From the NCBI GenBank assembly GCA_045837725.1, contig JBEWZL010000102.1, positions 186,001-250,000 of the forward strand: 64,000 nt of DNA, written 5' to 3'. The notes under the pieces were generated by a model, which saw only the letters and a program-made list of their open reading frames with translations, was not told the origin of the DNA and made no database searches. The translations under genes and the position numbers were made by a program. Shown piece after piece: positions 48,828-61,350 of the stretch. This DNA comes from Vermamoeba vermiformis. Lineage: Eukaryota > Tubulinea > Echinamoebida. The number at the start of each line of letters is the position of its first letter. Positions within the stretch are counted from its first letter, which is position 1.

Positions 48828-49064
48828 TGTGGTGTGTTGCGCGTGGTAGTGTTGAATTAATTGGTCTTGGTCTGCTTGTTCTGAATAATGGAATTACGTC
48901 GTCGCGCGACGTGACAAAATGTCCGAACGGAGAATAATTCCATATTTGGTAATTTAAATTCGGAGTCAAAAAAAGGAAAATTCGTTGCTGAGAATTCAAT
49001 CGAGGTACCTAATCGTCTCCACATTAATCAGGCCCACGAGTATTCGCAAAGCTGTTTATATACA

Positions 49065-50637
49065 TTACATGGGTGGTGCGCTGGGACTGGGCAGTGCAGC
49101 GCTGCTATTATTAGCGCCAGTGTTGTGGATCACCGTGTTGTGCACCACATTGTTGTACACCACCGTCACGTGACTCGAGGGGTGTGCAGTCACGTGATCA
49201 ATCCAGGCGCTGTTCACTGAATTCTGACACGTGCGCCACTCGTGCTCGCAGTCCTTGAGCTCGGCATCGCGCGTGTGTTCTATTTGCGTCACTCGCTCCT
49301 CGCACTCACTGCGCGCACGTGCCACTTTCAGCTCGCAGTTCTCTACCAGGGCACGTCGCTCGTTCTCAGTCACGTGCTCGCCCTCCACTGCACGCTCCAG
49401 TTCACTCTGCAGCTCGCGCACACGTGACTCGTACACCTTGCGCGCGGCACTCTCTTCTTCGCTGGCACGTGATCGCGCACGTGATTTGCGTTCTTTGCGC
49501 CGCTTTTTGCCCGCAGCGAGCTGATCGTGCAGTGCGCGCAGTTTGAGCACGTGACCAGCAGGCAAGGACAGGGCCTCGCCGTGCACGGAGATTGGCCACT
49601 GCCAGTAGTGGGTCAGCAGCTCCACGGCACTCAGACGCGCAATCTCGCGCTGGAGATATTCCGCGAGCTCTTGCGGCGTGAGATAGCCCTGGTCGACGAT
49701 CCAGGGCGCATAATCACGTGCGATCTGTTCGAGGGTGAGCAGGCCAGTGCGCAGGTCCATGAGTGCGCGGTCGCGGAGCACGTGGAGTGAGAGCAAGTGG
49801 TGCTGCACGAGGGGCTGCGCACCAATCTTGATCAGTTCACTGAACGAGTAGTCACGTGACTTGTCATCTGCGACGATGAGCGAGGTGATGAAGCTCTTGT
49901 CAATATCGAGCTTGTCGACGAGCCAGACCCCGTAGCGACACATGCGCAACAAGCAGGGTGTGGCGTGGTGGTGCAGCACATCCAGCTCGAAGCGCTCTTT
50001 CAAGAACTCTTTGCTCAGCACTCTGTCTGCGACTACGTGATTCAATATCTGGGAGTGATACGTGCTCCATATGTCATCGAAGCCCATGTTCTTGGCGACA
50101 ATCTCATCGATCAGCTTGCTTCTAATGTTCTCGATCGAGGCAACTGTCAATCCAATAAGAATGGAGTTTGCAACAAAGAATAGGCCGCAACTTACTCTTC
50201 TTCAAGCTCTCCCAATCCCACTTTTCAAAGCTCTCGACAAACGGCTTGCTTTTGAATTCTAAGTGCGCAGGTAAGCTACATCCAACATCTTTAGAGTGAA
50301 TTTACCTTGTAAATATTCTCTCAATGCTTCTGGATCATTCATGTATTTTTTAGTGATTAATCCTGCACCAAATATGGATGCAACTGCAATACGTAAATTT
50401 TTAGGGCTGGTCGAAGCGAGATGGAAGGTAGATGTACTTACTTGCGCTGAAGACATAGGTTCGAGCGCGATGTGACCCTCGCAACCATGCTATTAAAGCT
50501 ATACTTGCACCGCTGAGCAACAAGATCCGGCCCAGCGTGCGACCAAAGGAGCGGCGCTGATACCACTCTGCTTTGACGAGCTGCAAGTGTTCTGCATCCG
50601 GATCTGAAGTGGGGGACTGACGTGTGGTCATGTCCAT
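49065..50637 (-). CDS. Coiled-coil protein with N-terminal membrane segment, unassigned
   Basis: Exons 50637-50442, 50383-50306, 50258-50196, 50143-49065. A hydrophobic segment (FGRTLGRILLLSGASIALIAWL) after a short polar leader suggests a membrane anchor. A mostly helical region follows (EFKSKPFVESFEKWDWESLK, VVADRVLSKEFLKERF), then a highly charged coiled coil (RRKERKSRARSRASEEESAA) and a His/Ser/Ala-rich tail. I recognise no family. The coding region carries many CACGTG palindromes. Confidence 0.7.
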
Positions 50638-51091
50638 AGTGTAGTGCGATTACTGAGTGGAAATGACGTTCTTCTGCTTTTCAACACGTCGGCAGAATTC
50701 TGCCTAATATTTCAGGAAGGAAAACAAACTGTCCCATAAGGGACCTAATAGGGACGAGATTTGACGGGGTGACGCAACAGGCAGATAATCAACAGCTGTG
50801 TCGCACCTTGTTGTGAGTGCCTTCCCACACTTACACGACCGTGAATTCAGCACGCAGTCACTGGGAATTCAACCGTACCCGACAGCTACGCCTATTTTAC
50901 ATTACAGCGCGTAGTAGCAGAGAGAGAGAGTACAGCGATATGACGAGGGACACTATTTGGAGCTTTTAAGGTTTTTATTGTTTTTTGTTTGGTTTGGTGC
51001 TATTTTGAGCGCAATTTCTATTCACAGCACACTGTCACGTGACCAGTACTGTCACGCCACGAGTGCAAATTTAGTGGCAGCGGTAGCTAAT
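50638..51091. other. Gene-free gap between two minus-strand genes
   Basis: It contains the promoter of the 49-kb gene and the 3' flank of DDX6. One CACGTG occurs near 51037. I see no gene, RNA or repeat in it. Confidence 0.6.
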
Positions 51092-52749
51092 TTACTGGAA
51101 TCCAGCCACGTACAACCTCTTGTCTGCAAATGTGAAAATAAACTGTGAGTGACAAGCACTAGATATTTTCCAAATAAGGCAAACATACCGATCTCAGCAG
51201 GAATGGGCTTAATCTCCGTATCGAGCTCCTTCTCAATCTTGAGCAAGTTGTAGCGGTCCTCATACGTGACAAGATTGATCGCGAGACCGAGGTGTCCAAA
51301 TCGGCCCGAGCGACCAATGCGGTGCAAGTAGGTCTCACTGTTCTTGGGGAAGTCAAAGTTGATGACGACATTGACTGCGGGGATGTCAATGCCGCGCGTG
51401 AACAGATCTGACGACACCAAGTGGCGGCAAGCTCCGTTTCTGAAGTCGTGGAAGACGCGATTGCGGTGTTCTTGCGGCATCTTGGCGTGAATGTAGAAGC
51501 ACGAGTAGCCGAGGTCCGTGACCTTCTTGGCGAGCAGCTCCACACGCGTGACGGAGTTGCAGAAGATGATGGACTGATTGATGTCCAGCTTGGAGAAGAG
51601 CGTGTTCAGACAGTGCACCTTCTGTCGCTCATCCACAAAGGCGTAGTACTGCGTCACACCCTTGAGCGTCAACTCCTCCATCAGATTGATCTCGTAGGGG
51701 TCCTCTAAGAAGCGGTCTTTGAAGTCCTTCACCGTGATGGGGAAGGTAGCTGAGAAGAGCAAGATCTGACGGTCCTTGGGCAGATAGCCGATGCACTTCT
51801 CCACGGCCAATCTGAACTCGGGGGACAGCAGCTTGTCAGCCTCGTCCATCACCAAGTACGTGCACTGCTCGAGCTTGGCCACGCCCTTGTGCGCCAAGTC
51901 CCAGACACGTGCAGGGGTAGCGACGAGAATGTGCACACCCTGCATGAGTCGAATGATGTCGTCCTTGAGCGAAGTGCCACCAGTGGAGACCATCACTTGC
52001 AGACCTTCAATGTACTTGCCGAGCTGTTTGCACACTTGACTGGTTTGCAGCGCTAACTCTCTCGTGGGCACCAAGATAATAGCTGCAAATATACTCGTTA
52101 ATTACATAGGGCTCGCTAATTATCACAAGAGCAATTGATGGTCAACGGTGACTGCAGTATGAATTATTATTGAAATTAAAATAAATTCAAGATATTTTTT
52201 GCAAACTAACCAAAAATTTTCAACCGCTTTACAACGTCGATATTGAATTATCAACTACGCGGCCAATAATTAAATTATTTTGTTCAATTTACCTTGAATA
52301 GCCTTCTTGGTCGCATCAACTTTCTCCAAGGCAGGAATCAGAAAACTGGCTGTCTTGCCAGTACCGTTCTTCGCACGAGCCAAAATATTGCGGTGAGCGA
52401 GAGCAATGGGAATGGCTTCTTCTTGAATAGGAGAAGGACGTTCAAAGCCCATCTCGTAAATTCCCATCAAGAGCTCTTTCTTTAAGTAATAGCTGTCGAA
52501 ATCAGTGCCTTTGGTAGTTTTGGTAACGTCCTAATATGTTACGTTGATACATGCTATATTGAATTCGTTGGTGCTGATCTTACTTCGGTTTTAGGTCGCA
52601 AATCTGGTGCTGGCTTGTTAATTCTTGATTTCCAATCCTCGTCTCCACTGTACAGAAAAAATGAGGAAAAAATGTTAATATTCATTTTAAAAATTATCAT
52701 AAGCTTAGCCATACGAATTGGACGTGTGGTTATTTCTTTGGTTATCCAT
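51092..52749 (-). CDS. DDX6: DDX6/Dhh1 DEAD-box RNA helicase
   Basis: Exons 52749-52715, 52647-52584, 52530-52293, 52082-51189, 51123-51092. The full set of helicase motifs is present: [16 protein letters not shown] (Q), AKNGTGKT (I), VPTRELALQ (Ia), VATPARV (Ib), MDEADKLLS (II), FSATFP (III), IIFCNSVTR (IV), RGIDIPAVN (V) and [13 protein letters not shown] (VI). It ends [17 protein letters not shown], as Dhh1/DDX6 does. It represses translation and activates decapping in P-bodies. The 12-residue first exon gives [12 protein letters not shown] downstream, which matches DDX6. Confidence 0.95.
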
Positions 52750-53011
52750 CCAGCAAATCTTCTATTTTACAAGGACAAAAAAAAAATATTGTACAAAAAT
52801 ACTGCAAGTTTGCTAAAGATAACACGAGCTTCTAGCGATAGTCCTAAAATACGATACTTTCACTCGATTTGTTGCTCTGGTTAAAAAAAATGGGCATAAT
52901 AAAATTTTTTCACGGTTGTTTTTTTAACGATCTGACACGACGCTGAAACACACGTCAACACTGCGACACAGTGTTCTATAACTCATTTATTTCACGTGGT
53001 AATATTGCGCA

Positions 53012-53834
53012 ATGAGACGACTATTTGGGGGTTCAAAAGCAAAAGAGCCCAAAGAGCCACCACCATCCTTGGATGACGCTACCAAAATGGTAAATTTATT
53101 GTACATTATCGCTATCATGGCGATGTAGTGCAGTATATTGTTTTATTGAGGGCATTGAACTTTAATTCTCTATTCGTTCAATTTCAAAAATAATTCGAAA
53201 AACGAAAATACTTTCTAATAATAATAAGAAACAACCAACTAACGCGAATTAGATCAATACGCGCATTGCGGGCATCGAAGATAAGATCAAGAAGCTCGAT
53301 GTTGAAGTGGTGAAGTACCGCGATCAAATGAACAAGATGCGACCAGGCCCCGCACAGAACGCCATCAAACAAAAAGCGCTGCGAGCCCTGAAGCAGAAGA
53401 AGATGTACGAGGCACAGCTCAACTCGCTGATGACGCAATCGTTCAACATGGAGCAGACAGCCTTCACGCAACAGTCGCTGTCCGACACGGCGCTGCAAGT
53501 GCAAGTGATGAAGCAGGCCAATGTGAGCATCAAGGCGCAGTTCCAGGACATCAGCGTGGACGAGATTGACGACCTGCACGATGACTTGCAGGACTTGATG
53601 GACACCTCCAACGAGATACAGGAGATCATGTCGCGCCAGTACGAGATGCCCTACGATGTGGACGAGAGTGAGCTCGAAGAGGAGCTGATGACCCTCGAAG
53701 CAGATCTCGATGCGGATGCGGATGCAGTGCCGAGCTATCTGAGTGAACTGCAGGCACCCAGTGGCGCTATCAATGTCGGAGGACAGAACGAAGCACTGCC
53801 CGATGTGCCGCTCAGCAACACCGTCAACAACTAG
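53012..53834 (+). CDS. CHMP5: ESCRT-III-associated CHMP5/Vps60
   Basis: Exons 53012-53090 and 53253-53834, about 220 residues. The N terminus MRRLFGGSKAKEPKEPPPSL is typical of CHMP5. A Snf7-type coiled coil follows (KLDVEVVKYRDQMNKMRPGP, QKALRALKQKKMYEAQLNSL, FNMEQTAFTQQSL), then the acidic C terminus (DESELEEELMTLEADLDADA). CHMP5/Vps60 acts late in multivesicular body formation and binds LIP5/Vta1. Confidence 0.92.
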
Positions 53835-54163
53835 CGGCAGTGCTGGATTTGTACATAGTAGTAAATAGGGACTTTGCGACCTCGTTGCTGTCATTCTTGG
53901 TGTACCTGCTGCACCGTCATACTAGAGTCGAGTCAGCATACTAATGTTCTCCTATTAGAGTCGTATACATCCGTCAACAATCACCCCCTAAATCAGCCTG
54001 ACGAAATTTCTGGTGGTGATATTAATTTTGACACAGATTCTTATTCAATTCAGCAGTCTCACTTTTCAACGTGTAGCACATACAAATTGCATGCAACATA
54101 TTAGATCGAGCTGTACACTAGCGGAGCTATTCTAAAAGGATTTTCGGCATTGGATCCACTACA
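53835..54163. other. Gene-free gap
   Basis: This 329-bp stretch lies between CHMP5 and the zinc-finger gene. No gene or RNA is evident. It is A/T-rich and holds the likely promoter of the downstream gene. Confidence 0.6.
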
Positions 54164-56468
54164 ATGGATTCGGAACAGTTGGAAGTGATTCAACTTTTAG
54201 ATAAAGATATTGATTTGCTTAAAAAAGGTAATATAATAGTCTTACGCATGTATTAGCACTATAATTCACGACTAGAATATTTGCGGAATTAATATTTTAA
54301 TTTTTTGAAATTCTCGTTACCAATTAATGCCGCGAATAACACTCTAGCATCGCAAGGTATACGAGATGAGCGCAACAAACTGCCCGATCTCATCAAGACA
54401 TCATTCAGCGACTCTCAACTTGCTGATCCCAACATGCTCGATCTGTTCGTAGATCTGCTCCAACTCTCACAGCAACACTTGACAGTACCGCAATCACGTG
54501 CCGGATCACGTGACAAATCTTTGCAGACGTGGCCCGTGCTCGAAGTCGTGCCTGACACGCGGCCCAGTCCTCTGCTCGTGCAGTGTCGGCACTGTGGCCG
54601 CATGTTGCGCGCTGAAGTGTTTCACGAGCACGTGACTGGCTGTCAACTGGCACGCGCTGAATCACATGGCGAGTCACGTGGCAGTGCGAATAGAACACGC
54701 GACAACAGCCCTGCCCCGCGTCACGACGACAGCGAGGACTCGGCCACTGACGAGCGCAGTCGTGAGCACGTGACTGATCGTGCGGGTCAGGACTTGACAC
54801 GTGACATGTCAAATGTAGCACGTGATCTGTCTCCGCTGGCACGTGAGCTCGTGAAGAAAATTGGCGCTGAACACAGCAAACGCAAGCGCGACACTGACAC
54901 GGAGGATGAAGGTTTGTGTTTGACACGTGTCATTCGCTGTACTCGAGCTCACTATTGCTTGTATTTTTAGCGCCCAAGAGCAAAAAACGCAAACTCAGCA
55001 ATGAAACAGCTGTGCTTCCTAAAAAGGAAATAGCCACGACGACAGAAGTGCCACCACCCATCACTCAACAACACGTGCCGATTATTGACACGTGGACAGC
55101 GGAAGAACACGATGAACGCACGACACTGAAGAAATTGTTGATGTCTAAAAATAGCAGCAAGAGCAGCGAAGAGCACGTGCAAGAATTGCTGCAATTTATC
55201 AAAACAGTGCCACCACGACCCCTCGTGTTCACGAATGACGAGGACGCGCTCTATTTTTGGCACCAATCGCGCGCGCAGTCCACGCTGCCAGTTGCCACCA
55301 GAGCCGCACGTGATCGTCGCGCCCAACGACTGCGCGGTGCCGGAGTGCAAGTGAGTGCGCTGCCGAGTCGCGAGTTGGTGCTGAGCGAGTACCGCTACAG
55401 CGTGCCCAATCGACAGCTCAAACTCACCGCGCAACAAGTGCTGCTGCAACAGACGGTCAAGATCGCACTGCTCAGCGGACTGTTGCATCAGAACGACGCC
55501 ACCACCGGCAACAAACAGCTGCGCTCCAGCAAGGGACGCGTGCGAGCTAATAATAGCACCACACCGACCCCTCCGCCGAGTGCAGCAGCGCCACCGAGCA
55601 CGAGCGACAAGAGCGCGAAGACGAGTGACGCGAGTGCTGCGGAGAGCGAAGTGGACGAGAAGTCACTCATGGCCAAGCTGCTGCAGCTCGAGCCCAGCAC
55701 GCCTGCACCTAATAATAGCACCAACAACACGAACAGCGTGCCACCGACAGCTAATAATAGCAACAATGTGACAGCAGTGAGTACACCAGTGCCAGTCACC
55801 ACCGCACCCAGCACGTCGATTGCGGTGCCGGCCACACCTGTCACCCCCGTGCCTGCTGTCACTGCTGTCACTCCCACACCAGCCACGGCAAAGACTGGTC
55901 ACGTGCCCACGCTGCTCGTGCCCAACTCCGCGCTGAGTGCCACCCTGATGAAAGATATGGCCTTAAAAGGCAAGACAGGCTCAGGTGTGCCACTGACAGC
56001 TGTCACACTGCTGCACCCGACTCAACTGCAAGGTGCTAATGTAAGTTGTGTTTATTGCCTAATATGGTAACTCAAACATCACGTGCACAGATCAAGATGC
56101 AAGTCAAAGGCAAAGTCCCGCCCCTGACACAGCCCAAGGCCGCGCCCCCTCCGACAGGTGTCAAAGCAGCACCCGCGCCAGTGAGTGTCACGCCGAAGCA
56201 GATCTCGCCCAAGCCCGCAGTCAAACAGCCGCCACTGCTCGCCAAGCCCGTGCTGGACGGAGCTCTGCTGAGCGGCAACCGAGTGGCGGTGCTGCCGATC
56301 ACGAGTGCGAACACGCCGAGTCTGATGCGCGCACCGAACACGACTACCGTGGCTGGACGCGTGGTGAGCAGCATGCCTGTCGTGCTGACCACGGCCAAGC
56401 CACTCGTCGCACCGCCCAATGCTGTCGTGCCACCCACCGTGCCGGCCAAGAAGAGCACTGCCAAGTAA
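54164..56468 (+). CDS. Zinc-finger protein resembling SGF73/ATXN7
   Basis: Exons 54164-54227, 54357-54911, 54971-56040, 56091-56468. A zinc finger VQCRHCGRMLRAEVFHEHVTGC (C-x2-C-x9-H-x3-C) follows a helical leader (LADPNMLDLFVDLLQ) and resembles the N-terminal finger of Sgf73. A charged region, a basic NLS-like stretch (APKSKKRKLS), and a long Ala/Pro/Ser/Thr/Asn-rich region follow. Sgf73 anchors the SAGA deubiquitinase; this is only a suggestion because the SCA7 domain is not seen. The tail is rich in AATAATAGC words and CACGTG. Confidence 0.55.
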
Positions 56469-56683
56469 GGACATTTGTGTTGTGTGGCACGTGACTGACT
56501 TGCTAAATTAGGAAATGAGTGCCACCACCCTGTGAATACCCCTCGACGCGTGTGAATACCTCTGTTAATACTGTCAGTTGACCGCTGAGCTGATGCTGCA
56601 CCACTGTAATATAGTAAACCAGTCCTCTCTCTGCGCTGGCGTGTCGTTCACTGAATACAATCTTTCACGGTGCTTGACAGGTG

Positions 56684-57653
56684 TCACTCGCCCTCCCCCT
56701 GCGAGGTGTGCGGGAATGACAGGTCCCAATAGCCCTCAGGTGTGTGCGGGGGCGTGTAGAGCTGTTTGTGGCGACTGACGTGTCCAATCAGCTCGTCTTT
56801 GCTCTTGTGTCCGTGCTGGTGGTGTTCGTGCACGTGTGTCGGGGCGTGTGCGGCACCCTCATTGCCATATATGGCTGCGTAGAACTGCGCGCACTGTTCG
56901 CACTCGTGGCCCGTGAGTTGTTCGCGGTCCTCTTTCTTGCGCACTGCAGCCACGTACTTGTACTGCTTCTTGGGCCGTCGTGCGTCGTTGCTGTCTGTTG
57001 TGCCATATTTGGTGTCTGCATTGCCATATTTGGTATCCTCATCGTCATCGCGCTCAGAGACGCGTCGTTTCTGCGGAGTGTGACGGAACAGCTCGAACTC
57101 GTCTGCTTCACTGTGCGGCAGTTCATCCTCGTGTCCGTGCTCGTCCTCCACTGCGCGGGACTGACGGTGCTCGTGCTTGGTACTCGCAGCACTCGTAGTG
57201 TTGTTGTGCGCCTCTTCGCTGTCACTCAAGTAGATCACGCTGTACTCCAAGTGCTCGGTGCTGTTGGCTTTGTTCATGTTGTACAAGATGCGCTGAGGCT
57301 CGCGCTTGTCTTCGAGATCTAATTCGTCTACTTCAGCGTGCTTGGTCTCGCTCATAATCAGCTTCTTGTTGTCCTCTTTCAATTCCTCCGATCGACTCAA
57401 TTTTTCCAGTAATTTTTTGTATTTATCAATCGTTTCTCGCGCTTTCATATATTTAATTTTCCACTCGTCGCGCTCTTCTTGTAACCTTTAATCAATTGTT
57501 AGTAATTAGTGTGGCGAGATCCAGCGTGTAACTAGCGTACTTGAATACTTGTTCGTGCACATCGCTCAACAGGCGCTGCAGTGGGCCAGTGATGCTGTCC
57601 AATGTGCTGCCACGTGCGCGACTAGTGGTGTGTGCAGTAGTGTTCTTGTGCAT
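56684..57653 (-). CDS. RBBP8: CtIP/SAE2-type DNA end-resection factor
   Basis: Exons 57653-57541, 57485-56684, about 300 residues. An N-terminal coiled coil (WKIKYMKARETIDKYKKLLE) precedes a disordered, acidic middle. The conserved C-terminal module is present: VRKKEDREQLTGHECEQCAQFY (CxxC), then HVSRHKQLYTPPHTPEGYWDL. In animals and fungi this motif stimulates MRE11 to resect DNA ends. The length is short compared with human CtIP but close to Sae2. Confidence 0.88.
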
Positions 57654-57713
57654 TGTTCGCGGTGTGTTAATCAGATCTGCAATTGAATTAGTTGTTGAAC
57701 AGCACAACGCAGC

Positions 57714-58424
57714 ATGACGCACTTAATTAAGGCCACTAAAGTGCTGGGTCGGTGGCACAAGCCCAAGCTCAGTCTGCGCAAGCAAAATACACTCTTGAAA
57801 CAGACGATCACGCCGCGCAATTGTCAGCAGATCTTGGATGGCAAAGTAGAGCTTGCAGATACCACTAAAGCAGCGCTATTGCCACTACTAACAACATATG
57901 TGGCTAAATGGGAGGGCAGATACAATGGAGAGGTCAAAGAGTTCCGCGCTCCAAAAGGACACAAATTCGAGAAGAAGTTGCTTGAAAGGTACGTCTAAAG
58001 CTGTGTATTTATTTTTAATAATCAGTATATGCGTTATACATGCCATTTATAGAGATACATTGAATTTTAAACGATAAGACGATAAAATAAAAATCAGATC
58101 TGCCAAATAATAAAATAATTATTTACACCCCTGCCAATACTCGCAATTAATTGAATACGATGCTACAGACAAGAACAAATCAAAAAGAACTTGAAACAAG
58201 TGCCCAAGATGCTCGAAGACCTCAAGAAGAAGAAGCACGACAAGCCAGTGGTGCGCAAGGGCGTGGACTGGATCTTGCCCTCGCGCGCGGAACGATTGCG
58301 CGATCAAGCACAGGCCAAGCTGCGCAGTCGACAGAGCCAATACGAACACATTGAGGACGCGCTGCTCGCTGGTGCAGATCCGCAACAAGCTCGTCTGTTT
58401 GCTGAAGAGAAGCGCAAGCACTAA
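57714..58424 (+). CDS. Mitochondrial large-subunit ribosomal protein mL59-like
   Basis: Exons 57714-57988 and 58169-58424, about 176 residues, very basic. FRAPKGHKFEKKLLERQEQI and the helix after it match the yeast Mrpl25/mL59 core (PKGHKHELKLNEKLKKRE from memory). The N terminus (HLIKATKVLGRWHKPKLSLR) is basic and could be a targeting signal. Divergent from CtIP. Confidence 0.65.
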
Positions 58425-58673
58425 CCTGTACATATACACACTGAATAGACCATTAAATATAGCTATTTACTGCGACTAGGACCCGAGTGCATATTATTAG
58501 ACACTCATTACTACTCGACTCCGATCAGTCCTCGGCACGTGTCAAACAAATATCTGTGCACGGCTGTGAAATTTTGTTTTGTTCTTGAGCACAGCAACGA
58601 GCAGCACACCACAGCTCTGAGATAGTCCACACGCTTGTATATATATATATATATACCAATATACACAGTAACA

Positions 58674-60348
58674 ATGTCGTGGCTCCGTCAATCACTGCTC
58701 AAAACAGCAGCTCGTCTGCGCACATCAGGCAGCAGTGGCGGCAAGGTACTGACGCGCGAGCAACTCTCGCCGAACATCCTCGCCTGTCACTACGCAGTGC
58801 GCGGTGAGTTAGTGCTGCGCGCTGAGAAATTGGCGCAGACTCTCAAAACCAATCCTGAGCAATTGCCCTTCAAGAAGATCACTTACTGCAACATTGGCAA
58901 CCCTCAAGAGCTGGGTCAGAAGCCCATCACATTCATTAGACAGGTCTGTTCAGTGGTCGACAATCCTGAGCTGCTGAAACACAAAGACATCTTCCCTGCT
59001 GATGTGTTTCAACGCGCAGAGAAGATTCTCAAGCATATTCCGAGCACTGGTAGGTGTTATAATTATTGTATAATATTTAACGCATTTATTCGTAATTATA
59101 CGCGCTCATCATTGCATTATTAATCGAACCGTCACTGATCGCGTCAATTGACTCAATTTTCGCGATTGTGCTCTCACCTCGCAATATCATAACATGCATT
59201 GTATACATACAGGTGCATACACTACGAGCAGAGGTATCCCTTTTATCCGTGATGAGATTGCAGATTTCATTCGACGTCGTGATGGCAAAGAAGGAGATCG
59301 CGACTACACCTCACCAGACAACATCTTTATGAGTGATGGTGCTAGTCCTGCAGTACAGCAGTCATTGCGCATGTTGATTCGCGATTCAAACAGTGGCGTG
59401 ATGATCCCGATCCCGCAATACCCCTTGTACAGCGCAACAATTCCGCTGTTGGGTGGCAAGCAGATCCCTTATTATTTGGACGAAGAGAACAACTGGACCA
59501 TGCGCGTCACTGAGCTCGAGCAAGCAGTCACGCGTGCTCGCGAGCAAGGAGTGAATCCGCGCGGTCTGGTGGTGATCAATCCCGGCAATCCTACCGGCCA
59601 GTGCTTGGAACACCGCGATATGGAGGCCATTCTCGACTTTGCAGCGCGTCACAAGCTCGTGTTGCTGGCCGATGAAGTGTATCAAGACAACGTGTACACC
59701 GCCAAGCCCTTCGTCTCGTTCAAGAAAGTGTTGCACGGCATGGGCACGCAGCACCGCCACGCAGTCGAGCTGCTCTCCTTCCACTCCGTCAGCAAGGGCA
59801 TGCTCGGCGAGTGCGGCAAGCGCGGTGGCTATGTGGAGATGACGAACATCGACCCCGCGGTGATCGAACAGTACTACAAGCTGTCGAGTATTGGCCTGTG
59901 TCCCAATGTCACTGGTCAACTCGTCGTGTCGCTCATGGTCAATCCACCCAGACCTGGTGAGCCCTCGCACGCGCAATATCATCGCGAGCGCAGTGCTATC
60001 TATGACTCGCTGAAACGTCGCGCGGAACTGGTGGTGAAGCAGCTCAATCAGCTCGAGGGCATTCAGTGCAATCCCGCGGAGGGGGCCATGTACGCCTTCC
60101 CGCGCATCACCATCCCTCGCCGCGCGATTGAACTCGCCAAGGCTGAAGGTCACGCCCCTGATGCGTGGTACTGCTTGCAGTTGTTGGCGCGTACTGGCAT
60201 GGTGGTGGTACCTGGATCTGGTTTCGGACAGCGCCCCGATACCTTCCACTTCCGCACGACCTTCTTGCCGCCCGAGGAGTCGATTCAACAAGTGCTCAAT
60301 GACTTCAAGGCCTTCCACAGCGATTTCATGAACAAGTACCGCGACTAG
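58674..60348 (+). CDS. GPT2: Alanine aminotransferase, mitochondrial type
   Basis: Exons 58674-59048 and 59213-60348. A presequence (MSWLRQSLLKTAARLRTSG) precedes an aspartate-aminotransferase-fold enzyme. Class motifs: SDGASPAVQ, NPGNPTGQCLE, ADEVYQDNVY, and SFHSVSKGMLGECGKRGGYVE, where the Lys of SVSKG holds PLP. It interconverts alanine and 2-oxoglutarate with pyruvate and glutamate. Length (about 500) is normal. A TATA-like AT repeat lies 20-40 bp upstream. CACGTG palindromes are absent from the coding sequence, unlike in some neighbours. Confidence 0.94.
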
Positions 60349-60383
60349 ACGGCGCTGCAACAGCTCAATAAATATTCACCTAG

Positions 60384-61096
60384 CTAGTCCGAGATATTTA
60401 TTGCCAGCACAGTGAGACAGCACAGCACGAGTGCCGCGATCAGCAGGGTGAGCAGATGACGTGGCAGTGCACTCAATTCAGACCACGTGACTGTCACTGG
60501 CCGTGCAGCACCGTTGACGCATCGATAGCCAGTCTGTGCATCGAGCACGTGATAGATGCACTGCGGGGCCATGCACTGATGGGTGCGCGTGTTGCAGACG
60601 AGTGGTGTCGGACAGGCAGTGACGTCACAGCGCGGTGCAGTGCGTGTCATGCTGTCAAGTGACAGGTGTCAGCGTGAGGTCCGTACCATTCACTGCAACT
60701 TACTCGACACAAGTGAGGGTGTTGTAGTCACAGTAATTATTGAGCGGACACTGCGGGGCGAGTGCAGTGACAGAGGTGCAGGTCAGTTGCGCGGAGTAGG
60801 GCTCAGTGCGCGCACAGTACTGCGTCTTGGCTGCGGGGACTGTGAACCACCCGGCATCGCTTACGTGACACTCTGCGCACTGCGTCGTGTTGAATCGAGT
60901 GTAGGGATAACGTGCCTAATATGCCATTGGTTAGTCGACGATCAATTATTCCACCCCTCGCACTTACCAAGGCGCATCCGCCATTCTGTGCAGTAGTGTT
61001 GCGTCTATTCAGTACTGCGGCCAGAGGTGAGAGCGCATTGCAGTACACTAAAAGAATTAAAATGAAGTATATTGTGTGGTGCATCACATAGCGCAT
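60384..61096 (-). CDS. Secreted Cys-rich type I membrane protein
   Basis: Exons 61096-60968, 60915-60704, 60651-60384. A signal peptide (HHTIYFILILLVYCNALS) is followed by a Cys-rich region (TTQCAECHVSDAG, CPLNNYCDYNTLTCV, CDVTACPTPLVCNTRTHQCM). A transmembrane segment (HLLTLLIAALVLCCLTVLAI) and a four-residue tail end it. Spacing is not EGF-like. The family is unknown. Confidence 0.7.
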
Positions 61097-61350
61097 TGAG
61101 TTAATAACAACAGCCGCAAATGATTACCGGTTTTGTACCGAGTGAAATTTCAGTTAGTTTTCCGAACTCGACCTTTACTTCGCTTTAGTGCCAGAGCTTT
61201 GCTGAAGGCACAATCTAGAGTACATGTATGATAGGTGGTGAGTGATTTGCTGAACGGAGAGTTCCGAGGTGAAGTTCGAGAGTGAAGTGAGTCCGATGAG
61301 GGTGCGCGAATGACAGGTGTCAAAGTGCGTCCTATGCCGCGCAATTCTTC

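Noticed and set aside
50638-51148. A small plus-strand frame upstream and over the end of DDX6
   Set aside because: It overlaps the DDX6 terminal exons and has no recognisable features.
53874-54104. A 77-codon frame after CHMP5
   Set aside because: A/T-rich, no motif, no splice partners. Probably chance.
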